A stretch of DNA of 64,000 nt from Microcebus murinus (lineage: Eukaryota; Chordata; Mammalia; Primates; Cheirogaleidae): assembly GCF_040939455.1 (NCBI RefSeq), contig NC_134108.1, forward strand, positions 46,499,501-46,563,500. Direction: 5' to 3'. A program made the translations under genes and the position numbers. The notes below the pieces were generated by a model, which did no database searches, had not been told where the DNA came from, and saw only the letters and a program-made list of their open reading frames with translations. This document shows, one piece after another, positions 23,926-32,723 of this stretch (within the stretch, counting starts at the first letter, position 1; each line of letters begins with the position of its first letter).

Positions 23926-24548
23926 AACTGAAGCTTCAGTATGTTTTCAGCTGAATGCATTTCAACCCACTTTAATGGTGACAAGTGTCTCAGCATGAAT
24001 GTATTCTTTGTCTGTGTCTGTTTATAAATACTCACATATGTCTGTGTCAGGTTGTTTGTTTTTTGACAAAGAGCTTGGTTTAAGTGTGACACAACAGACA
24101 GAATATGTCCTATGAAATGGGCATTATGCTGTTTTACCCCACAGTCTTTGTGTAACATAGTTTTAGGGCCCTTTAAAACTGTGAAGAATTAATTTCTCTT
24201 TAAATGATTTGGCAAGCATCTCTACTCTGATTCATAGCAACAAATACTGGAATTTTCATAATTGCACAGCACTATATTTTTAATAAGTTAAAAAGAGCAA
24301 AAAGAATAAAGGGTGAGAGTAGTCTATGAAAAATTCACCTATAGAAAGGGTTTTTTTTGAATGTTTTAGACTATTTTAAATTTTAATTTTCCTGCAGTCA
24401 TTTTGCATCTATCTTTCTAATGAGTCCAAAATTTCAGTTTTAGAAAGAAAGATAAAAATAACACCTTGCTTCAAAATGTATGAATTTGAAATTAGTTAGC
24501 AAGTAGATTTATAACCTAGAATTTTTACTAAACCAAAAAAACAGTCAT
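23926..24548. other. unassigned DNA
   Basis: No gene or repeat recognised. Confidence 0.4.
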
Positions 24549-24571
24549 GGTGTGTGTGTGTGTGTGTGTGT
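24549..24571. repeat. (TG)n microsatellite
   Basis: An uninterrupted TG run of about 11 units. Confidence 0.9.
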
Positions 24572-25215
24572 TTTTATCACAGTTGCCATAGTAATCAAAC
24601 AAGTAGCTCTGGGCTCTCACAGCTTCTCTGTCATTCAGACTACATTTTTCTCACCATCATTTTTCAGCAATATATTTTAATGAAAGTGATATTATATTTC
24701 ACTTGAAGTTAATAAAGATTCAGCAACCATTAATTTTCCAAGCATTTCTTTTTAATGGTTAAGAAGTTCACATCAGAATGTAAAATGCTAGGATATTATT
24801 TTCATCAAGCCCTTTTGGGCTAAGCACTCCCAGCTGCAGAGAAATACATAATACATTTCTTAATTGGGAAGTTCATAACTATTAACCTTTTGGCAAGGAT
24901 GGCTAGGGCCACCATGTCTTATATTACCTCCTGCCCTCCTTACATTAAGGAGGTTTCAAAGAAGAGCCACTGGCCACAGCAGCCTAGCATGAGTAGCCTA
25001 ACCCAGCAACTAGTGCTGGACCAGCCCTGCAATGTCAGCTTCCTCCTCACTGACTCTTTCCACTAATTTTAAAATGAAGTACTTGAACTTTTTAATCAGC
25101 ATCAAACTACTCTCCAGAGCAATTCTAAAAATTGTGTTTCCATGGCAGCAACTGGAGGCTTATTCACAGGTCCTTATATTGCCTACATAACCTATTTAAT
25201 TACATGGGAACCAAA
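24572..25215. other. unassigned DNA
   Basis: No gene or repeat recognised. Confidence 0.4.
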
Positions 25216-25385
25216 AAAATGTGTGTGTATATGGGTATACATATATGTGTAAATATATATCCATTTATGATATATAATATATCACATGAATATATGTATA
25301 TATGATATATATGTATATATGATATATATTGTAATATAATATATTATATATTTTATTATCTAAAACTTTATATTATATATATTCC
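25216..25385. repeat. A/T-rich microsatellite with a TATATGATATATATGTA motif
   Basis: About 170 bp of TA, TG and GATA-like units, including a repeated 16-bp TATGTATATATGATAT element. Confidence 0.8.
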
Positions 25386-25395
25386 ATGAAAGATT

Positions 25396-25449
25396 ATTTC
25401 ATGAAGAATTAACTCTAATATATATGTTAGAGTTAATCCTTCATGAAAT
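25396..25449. repeat. 54-bp near-perfect hairpin
   Basis: Left arm 25396-25418 (ATTTCATGAAGAATTAACTC plus TAA) pairs with right arm 25427-25449 with one mismatch over 23 positions. The loop is 8 nt (25419-25426). The arms are not simple A/T alternation, so this is more than low-complexity self-pairing. Confidence 0.85.
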
Positions 25450-25779
25450 TGTCAAGCTTCATTACTTTAATAGGATTTAAAATACATATGCCTATAAAAG
25501 AGAATGAAAATCCTAATATGTATTTTGTGATCTCACCTTAATTGATTAACACAATTCATATAACCTAAAACTTGTGTTTTGAATCCTCATAAAAATTACT
25601 TTGATATGTAACAGTATTTCTAGAAATATTAAATTATTTACCTGAAATATAAAGACCAATTATCTTGTCTTTAAAGTCATCTGAATTTAAATGTAAACAT
25701 AAATAAGCAAATAGATAGATAAATAAACAAGATGGGGGAAAGTGATAGTTCATCTGTATTTCTTTCCCTTTGTATCCAA
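25450..25779. other. unassigned DNA
   Basis: A/T-rich. No gene or repeat recognised. Confidence 0.4.
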
Positions 25780-26400
25780 AGTATTCATTCTTTCAGCATA
25801 TATCAATTCAGTCTCAGATTTGGTATAAGGTTCTGGGGATAAAGCAATGCAAGACAGATAAGCAAACAGTGCACTTAAAAATTGATGAACACACCATGTG
25901 CAGTGGCAGATAGGAGTGGGGTACCAAGAAGGTTTCCTGGAGGAGATGACACTTGAGCTGAATATTGGTGGCTGAGGAAGATTATGCTGAGTGAAGTGGC
26001 ATGAGGAAGGGATTAAATGCATTCTCAGAAAATAAACAGCATATGCGAAGCAAAGAAGACACTTGTAGGAAGTTCAAATAGTGTGCTGTGGCTAGAATGT
26101 GAGGTGCCGGAGGGGTGGCAGGTGGCAGGCTGGAGAGATGGGAAATCAGTCATGTTAAGGAAGGACACAGGAGGGTTTTGAGTAGTGTCCTAATTCTAGG
26201 TCATTCTGGTGGCTATTGACCAATGTACTGAAAGAGGGCTTAAAATGAAGAGATTCATGTAAAAATTAAGAGAGGCTAGCCTAAACGAGTCTGGTAGAGG
26301 TGGTGAGAACAGATCTGAAAACGAAGAGGTGGAACTGCCAGTGTTGGATGATTGATTTTGCTTGGGCAGCGAGTGACAGGAGCAGTTTTAGATGACATCC
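25780..26400 (-). repeat. L2 LINE, antisense, about 600 bp
   Basis: Plus-strand landmarks are 'aaggttctggggataaagcaatgcaaga', 'ggtttcctggaggagatgacacttgagctgaa', 'gggttttgagtag', 'ggcagcgagtgacagg' and 'gatgacatccaggttttgtacttgga'. Together they give antisense L2 from its 3' part into ORF2. The left arm of the inverted repeat (26193-26280) lies within it. Confidence 0.75.
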
Positions 26401-26765
26401 AGGTTTTGTACTTGGATTACTGACTTCTTAAAAGAAGTATTTGTAATTACTGCCTTCGTTTGCTCATATTATCCTCATTCCTCAACCCACTTAATTCTGG
26501 ATTCTACCACCAATCTACTGAAATAACACACTAAAAATGTCTCTGACTTCCATGTTGCTAAATCCCATGGATCTTCACTTTGCAGTTGGGCATGCTGCAC
26601 ATCTGCTGACATCAACATCTGCTGACTTGGAGCATCCTCCACCCTTGGTGTCTGTGATGCCATACTCCCTTCAGCTAGCCTCTCTTAATTTTTACATGAA
26701 TCTCTTCATTTTAAGCCCTCTTTCAGTACGTTGGTCAATAGCCACCAGAATGACCTTTCTAGAAT
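26193..26765. repeat. Long inverted repeat with nearly identical 88-92-bp arms
   Basis: Left arm 26193-26280 and right arm 26674-26765 are reverse complements. Over the 82-bp core only one base differs (CAATGTAC versus CAACGTAC). A 4-bp insertion (TTTC on the plus strand) in the right arm is followed by 7 more matching bases. The spacer is 393 bp (26281-26673). The arms consist of L2-type sequence, whose independent copies differ far more than this. The two arms must therefore share a recent duplication or conversion event. Confidence 0.9.
26405..26670 (+). repeat. L2 LINE fragment, sense
   Basis: 'ggattctaccaccaatctactgaaat', 'tctgacttccatgttgctaaatcccatgg' and 'cttcactttgcag' are sense L2 ORF2 text. 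It is opposite in direction to the adjacent 25780-26400 segment and lies in the spacer of the inverted repeat. Confidence 0.6.
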
Positions 26766-26769
26766 AAAC

Positions 26770-28479
26770 TCTGTGTGCCATATAAGCTCTATGACCTTTG
26801 GTCATTTATTTTCCCTCTCATTCTCATGTAAGATGGACAAACCTCAGACTATTTCTAAGGTCTTGTCTCTATAGAAAGTTTAATTGTTTAATTATCCAGG
26901 CTTAACTTAAAAGGTAGAAATTGGTCAATAAATTATCACTGAATGCCTAAGAGAACGTCATCATCTATCTAAGCATACTAAAGAAATGAATCAGTAAAGT
27001 AGGGGAAAATAGCCAATAATGCCATAGGAGTTGTGATTGTGATTGTGATTAAAGCCCCTCTGGTAGGCTTCAGAGTGCATGTATGCTGTCCCTTGCAGGT
27101 GTACTTTCCATGATTAGTCAGTTTTTGTAGGCTATGTCCTCTCCTGAATCAGCGAGAGTCCTGGCTTCCAGCTTTTCATCTCCCTCCCCACTGGGGAACC
27201 ATGATCCTGCTGTTATCCGGTTGGCATTCTCACCCAGGCAACATGCAAGAGACAATTAAGGTTACCCATTCCATAACTGGTGTCACTAAATGCAGAACTC
27301 AGCACCCAAAGAAGGAATGAATGCTAATATTCTATCTGAAGAATAAACTAATGAGAAATATATTGTCTGAAAATGAAGGCTCACTGTGCATTTAAAGATG
27401 TCCAAGGCCTGAATTTCCAAGTATCTTGATAAGCTTTGTGACTCCTAAACCCCACAAGCATATATCAAATGCTCCAAGCAGGAATTTCCCATTCTAAGTT
27501 ATCTAATCCACTTTCTATTTTACATTCCCCTGGGTCAAGGAGAGTTCTTCATCAAACATAATAATTCTTGTATGTGGGTAAGAGTTGATTTAATAATTTA
27601 TTAATACTATTGGGTTTTTATCCTCCAAAATCAGCATTCAAGTAGAAAATGTCTGCAAAATTAGTGTGTGTTGAAGGTTTCCTGATTCTTAGGTTTCTGT
27701 CTTTATTATTTCTAGCAATAACACTCAACTTTTGACAATTGGAGAGCCATTTAATTTATCTAGCACAGCTGCAGAAAAGCAAAATAATAATGCTATCTAA
27801 ATGGACTTCCACTGACATGTTGAAATCATGTTAGTGAGGTTTCTAAATCAAAATATTACAACCAACTCTTACAGACTTTGCAAATGAGGTGATTGTTTCT
27901 TACATTTTGTATTTTATGTTCAGCTATATAAAATGAGTAGCCAGTAGCAATAAGGGATTTAACACTATTTTTTAGTAGTAGAGTAACAGATTTCTCTCTC
28001 TCCCATTCTAGATGTATTGAATTTTCAACACATATCTCTCCAAGCAAAGATTTTGCAGTGAAGACTCTAAGATATTGGCATTTCCTGTTCAATTTAAGCC
28101 CTATTAATATGATGGGAATGAAGTCATCTTAACTTCCTTTCTAATCACCTAGACCAGGAGAAGGAGGGTTATAAGATTAAAGTCATTGCTGTCACATGAG
28201 ATTAATGCAGTCAAGTGTAAATTAGATTTAGAACATATATCTATCATATGCTCTGGGTTGCAGCAAAGAAAAATCTTCCAAGTGGTCAGATAACTGGACA
28301 TTACACAAAAGAGTTTATAGAGAAGATATATGAAAACAAGTCATTGTGACAGATTTTGATAAAAGAATAAGACTCTAGAAAAGCCATAAAAATGTCATAT
28401 TTGGGATATAATTGGAAATATGTTGAATATTAAACTATAACTAATTTTTAGAAAGTGGAATAATAAGAAATATTTGTTT
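26770..28479. other. unassigned DNA
   Basis: No gene or repeat family recognised over 1.7 kb, apart from a TGTGAT triplication near 27033-27051. Confidence 0.4.
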
Positions 28480-28630
28480 AATTCACTTATCTGATAAATA
28501 CTTATGAAGTCTCTGCTACATGTGGACGCTGTTCCAGGTCTGTTTCGTTTAGCAGTACTATTCTCCACTTTCATGGAGCTGATATTCTTTTGGAGAGAAA
28601 CAGGTAACAAACAAGTAAAAGAGCATGAAA
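28480..28630 (-). repeat. L2 3' end, antisense
   Basis: 'tgataaatacttatgaagtctctgctacatgtgg', 'tggagctgatattcttttggagagaaacagg' and 'aacaaacaagtaaa' match the antisense L2 3' region. Confidence 0.55.
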
Positions 28631-28839
28631 TTTTTCTTCCTGCCAAGATGAAATAACAGAACATCAATTTACTCTCCCATCTGAAGCAATCATAAAATGG
28701 ACAAGATAAGTTTTTAAGATACTGAATGTCAAGCAATGAAGGACAATGATTCCTGAAGTCAATTAAATTTCTTCTCATTGAATTTCTGTCTCTAGCGGTT
28801 TGAAACATATGCAATTGATTTTTTTAGTTGTTACCCTTC

Positions 28840-29105
28840 ATTTAATCAACAAATATTTAATAAGCATCTACTGTATGCCTGACAATCTTCTAGGTACTAA
28901 TGATATAGCAATGGAGTAGGGGAGAGGTATACAGACAATAAGTGAGTAAGTAAAATGTATAATATGCCAGAGATGATAAGTGTTATAATAAACAGTGTAG
29001 GGGATTGGTTGTCTATTGGGAGAGTGCCTACTATTTTAAATGAGGTGATCAGAGAGCTTTGCTTAGGAGGTAACATTTGAGCAAAGATCTGTAGGTTGTC
29101 AGGGA
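28840..29105 (-). repeat. L2 3' end, antisense
   Basis: 'aatcaacaaatatttaataagcatctactgtatgcc', 'gacaataagtgag', 'gataagtgttataataaac' and 'aggaggtaacatttgagcaaag' are a clear antisense L2 3' region. Confidence 0.75.
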
Positions 29106-29985
29106 GAAAGCTGAACTAGCAATGGAAGTAAGAAAAATTGTATATGCATGCCATGAACTTTGAGGAATCTCTTCATAACATACAATATATGTTTCAGTGT
29201 AAAAGCAGGCACACCTAACTCAGTCTCAGTTCCTTTGAATGTGAAAATGAGGGTGTTGGGGAAATAAATGGGAGAAATCTCAGGAGGGATCCTATATAAA
29301 AACCCCTAATTTGGCATGCAGTGGAACAGGCAGCCAAAACAAACAAAGTCAGTGCAACAGGAATTCCTGACAGGCTAAAACAAACCAACAAATTGTGTGT
29401 TGTGGCTTCCTTCCAGAGCAGGTGTCCCCCACAGGCAACCAATGCAAAACAAAGTCAGGAGAATAAACATACACTGGTATGATTTTTTTTCCAGTGCAGG
29501 TGGCCAGAGACAGAAATCTAAGATTCTAAATCCACTGAAATAAGAAACAGAAGAAAATAACTTATTAAAAAGAATAAGAGTTTGCTTATTGAGGGTAATG
29601 GTTGAGAGCTTTGTTGCAGACCATGCCTCCTTACCCTTACAAGAGTTACTAGAAAAGCTGTTCAGAATACATACACATAAATGAAAAATAATCTGTTGGA
29701 AACCACCAGAAAGCTACTAAGTCAGCTATGACTTAAGAGGGCAAGGGTCCTGGAGAGAAGGGATGCTCTGGAGGGATTTAACATTATGCACTATTTATTC
29801 TGTGGCAATTTGTAAGTATCTGGATGGACTGAGAAGCTAATCCAAAGGTGGCAGAGACTGAGAAGCTGAGCAGAACTACTGAGAACTTCATGGGGCTGGG
29901 AAGACAAAAATTCTCAGGACATAGGCAGAAGGGTACTAATAAGTAATCCAGCCCTCAAAGTAGGACATTGGAAGAACTATACTGT
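29106..29985. other. unassigned DNA
   Basis: No gene or repeat recognised. Confidence 0.4.
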
Positions 29986-30280
29986 AAGAATAAGGATACC
30001 CTGGAAATGGAACAACCTTAATTAAAGCCTGAAACCAGTTTCCAGTCAGTTCAAGACTATTCTGGATTAAGGCACTCTTTCTTGCTCTATAGGAAAGAAC
30101 TCCTCTGTCAATGAAGATAATTTCAAGCAGAATGTCAGAATATCTTTCAATCAGTATATCCAACATTCAAAGAAAAATTGCCATTAGTCAAGGTGAAATA
30201 AATAGAGGCCAAGAGAAAAAACAGAAAATAGAAATAGTCCCTCAGGTGATCCAAATATTGCCTTACAAACAATGAACTTT
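29986..30280 (+). repeat. Older LINE relic that hosts the young L1 (left side)
   Basis: 'atatccaacattcaaagaaaaattgcca', 'caaggtgaaataaatagaggcc' and 'caatgaactttaaaataactgtgatt' resemble LINE-1/HAL1 ORF1-region relics. The text resumes after the young L1 at 36866 ('actatgttcaacat'). Confidence 0.45.
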
Positions 30281-30295
30281 AAAATAACTGTGATT
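30281..30295 (+). repeat. Target-site duplication, left copy
   Basis: AAAATAACTGTGATT, identical to 36851-36865. The preceding TT makes the minus-strand nick site TTTT/AA, the L1 endonuclease preference. Confidence 0.95.
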
Positions 30296-30307
30296 TCGGG
30301 GGCGGAG

Positions 30308-30318
30308 CAAGATGGCGG
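30308..30318 (+). promoter_or_regulatory. YY1-type site at the L1 5' end
   Basis: CAAGATGGCGG lies 12-22 bases from the element start, the same place as the YY1 site that sets the transcription start in human L1. Confidence 0.75.
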
Positions 30319-30364
30319 ACGAATAACACCGCCAGACAGAGGGTCTCTGCAGAAAAGACCGATT

Positions 30365-30721
30365 CTAGCAGAAACTAGAGGAAAGAAGCAAGAAGACGAG
30401 CATACAGCGGACAAGGGCCGGAAGGAGGGGTACCTGAGACCCCGGGAGACTCCACGGGAGGAGGCTGCGGAGGAGAACTGGAGGCTGAGACCACCGGAGC
30501 AGCCCGGAGACCAGCGGCAAGGGTAGGTGGATCTGCTGTTTCCCCTCCCCTGCATTCGGGTCTGCTGGTGGGCTCCCCAGCGGGTGGAGAGACCTGCGGA
30601 CACCAGCCCAGAGACTGCCGCCGCCTGCCAACGGTGAGCCTGTAGCAGACGTGGCACCAGGTTCCCAACTTCCTCCGGGCACCTCCGTGTGCACGGACCC
30701 CAGCCGCGCGGCAGGCGCCAT
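30365..30721 (-). other. Antisense ATG-initiated frame in the L1 5'UTR (ORF0-like, 118 aa)
   Basis: On the minus strand an ATG at 30721 opens 118 codons ending at 30365, wholly inside the 5'UTR. The product is rich in Pro, Ser, Gly and Leu and ends in a short hydrophobic Leu/Phe run; there is no known domain. Primate L1 5'UTRs carry an antisense promoter and a short antisense frame called ORF0, so position and strand fit. G/C-rich DNA also gives long chance frames. Overlapping minus-strand frames of 199, 213 and 166 codons start only from GTG or TTG and I do not call them genes. Confidence 0.35.
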
Positions 30722-31677
30722 ATTGCCTCCTCCTCCCCTCCGCCGACCCTACCCGCGGCTGCCCAGAGAGACAATACAGCCACCAGCCGGAGGCACCTCC
30801 AGGGAACGGGACCTTCCCGTTTGGGACCCCGCCCGCCCTCCCAGGTGCTGCTGGCACCGTGTTCCCAGGAAAACAGTGCCGACTCAGAGGCTGAGAGACA
30901 TAGACCCAGCTTGGGCTCCCTGTGGGTGAATTAGGACCGGAAATCCTCTCCCTGGTGGGAATACAGTTTGAACTCTGGGACCCAGAGGTCGGACCTGCAG
31001 ACCAGATCCCCTGCACCGAGAGCTAGCATTGCCCGGGGCACAGAAGGGTTATACGTGAACAGCCTACTGAGGGCTCTGTGCCTCCAGGGGTGGATCGGCG
31101 CCCTAGAGGGCAACCCTCCTCCCAGGAGGAGGCCGTGCACCCAACCCAGGTGGCATTCCTGTGCAGGGAACCTCCCCGCCAGCATCACAGTCCGGGGAGG
31201 CCTGGTGGCTTGTGGTCTGGCCTGCTGGCAGAGGCCCAGGAGTAGCTGCAGAGTTGGAGAGTGTGGAAAGAAGCGAGGCCTGCTGCAGACTGCGGGTCTC
31301 AGACAGCCCCACCCCCACACCCAGACTTTCTGGCTGAGCGGGACCATTCCAGCCCCGCCCTGACAGCCTTCCCTGGAAGCTGAGAACAGAACTTTGACCC
31401 CTGCTAACGGCCTGAGGGCAGGCTTATCCAACCCAGCTCCGCCCAGAACGAGAGCTGATAACAGGACTCAAAATCAACACCATAGCCTGTTCCTCCAAGC
31501 AAACACCACCTACTGACAGGGACGGCATCTTGCACAGCCTTTCCACGGCATCCACTGACTCAATATACAGGGAGTGGTCCAATTTCACCCACAGGCACCA
31601 CCTAACGCCTCAGAAACTAAACAAGGTGTGTGAATACCCAAACATTAACCTAAGGAAAGAAACAACAACTGATCGAC

Positions 31678-32682
31678 ATGGGAAGAAATCAGCGAAAGAA
31701 CTCAGGAAATATGAAGAACCAAACGGAAAACACACCCCCAAGGAGGAGCACCAGCCCCCTAGAAACGGACACCGACCAAAATCAGGCAACCAATATGACA
31801 GAAGAGGAATTTCGTATGTGGATCATAAGAACACTCACCCAGCTGCAACAACAACTCAATAACCAACACCAAGAAAACACAAAAAACCTCCAAGAAATGG
31901 AACAAAGGTACAACAAAGAGATTGACACAGTGAAGAAAACTTTAACCGAAGTCCTGGAGATGAAGAATCAACTCAGAGAACTACAAAATACTGTGGAAAG
32001 TCTCAAGAACAGGGTAGATCAAGCAGAAGAAAGAATCTCAGAGCTTGAAGATAACACCTTCCAATTAAATAAATCAGTCACAGAAATACAGCAGAGAAAC
32101 AAGAGAAAAGACCAAAGCCTACAAGAGCTGTGGGATTATGTGAAAAAACCTAACGTGAGGGTCATAGGTTTAGCCGAAGGGGAGGAAGACAACACTCAAG
32201 GGCTGGACAAGCTTTTTGAAGATATAATAGAGGAAAATTTCCCAGGCCTTGCTCAAAATCTCGATATACAAGTTCAAGAAGCCCAGAGGACCCCTGGGAG
32301 ATTCAATGCAAACAGGAAGACGTCATGTCATGCAGTCATCAGACTGACCAAAGTATCAACTAAAGAGGCCCTTCTAAGAGCTGTAAGACAAAAGAAGCAA
32401 GTGACATACAAGGGAAAGCCAATTCGAATAACATCAGACTTCTCTAATGAGACTTTACAAGCAAGGAGAGACTGGGGCCCCATTCTCACTCTTTTGAAAC
32501 AAAACAATGCCCAGCCTAGAATATTATTCCCTGCAAAACTAAGCTTCGTATATGAAGGAGAAATAAAAACATTCTCAGACAAGCAAAGGCTCAGAGAATT
32601 CACCAAGACAAGACCAGCTCTACAAGAAGTACTTAAAACAGCGTTATGCACGGAACATCATAATAATAATCCACGGATATAA
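31678..32682 (+). CDS. L1 ORF1 protein (nucleic-acid chaperone), 334 aa
   Basis: ORF1p is the trimeric RNA-binding chaperone that coats L1 RNA in cytoplasmic particles. The frame starts at the ATG giving MGRNQRKNSG, which matches the usual MGK/RxQ start of primate ORF1p, and its 334 residues are close to the human 338. In order: a basic N-terminal tail with TP/SP sites (about 1-45), a coiled coil (about 55-145; heptads such as LRELQNTVESLKNRVDQAEERI), an RRM domain (about 150-245; 'WDYVKKPNVRVIGL'), and a C-terminal domain (about 250-325) with the conserved ETLQARRDWGP segment, whose Arg residues bind nucleic acid in the human protein. No stop or frameshift is seen. It is transcribed with ORF2 from the 5'UTR promoter. 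The Asn/His-rich final residues differ from human ORF1p. Confidence 0.95.
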   Translation: MGRNQRKNSGNMKNQTENTPPRRSTSPLETDTDQNQATNMTEEEFRMWIIRTLTQLQQQLNNQHQENTKNLQEMEQRYNKEIDTVKKTLTEVLEMKNQLRELQNTVESLKNRVDQAEERISELEDNTFQLNKSVTEIQQRNKRKDQSLQELWDYVKKPNVRVIGLAEGEEDNTQGLDKLFEDIIEENFPGLAQNLDIQVQEAQRTPGRFNANRKTSCHAVIRLTKVSTKEALLRAVRQKKQVTYKGKPIRITSDFSNETLQARRDWGPILTLLKQNNAQPRILFPAKLSFVYEGEIKTFSDKQRLREFTKTRPALQEVLKTALCTEHHNNNPRI

Positions 32683-32723
32683 AAACAACCAAAACCCAAA
32701 GATATTAAAGGCCAGATATTACA

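Larger units (their letters stand above)
30296..31677 (+). promoter_or_regulatory. L1 5'UTR, internal promoter region
   Basis: About 1.38 kb of C/G- and CpG-rich sequence, in sharp contrast to the A/T-rich surroundings and the only CpG-island-like block in the window. In L1 elements the 5'UTR holds an internal RNA polymerase II promoter that starts near the first base, plus an antisense promoter. Its sequence beyond the first ~30 bases is unlike the human L1 5'UTR that I know, which fits a lineage-specific 5'UTR. Confidence 0.85.

Noticed and set aside
30184..31431. Three long minus-strand frames in the L1 5'UTR (199, 213 and 166 codons)
   Set aside because: They open only at GTG or TTG codons and overlap in a G/C-rich region where stops are rare. 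The first also runs out of the element into flanking DNA. Only the ATG frame at 30365-30721 was kept as a candidate.
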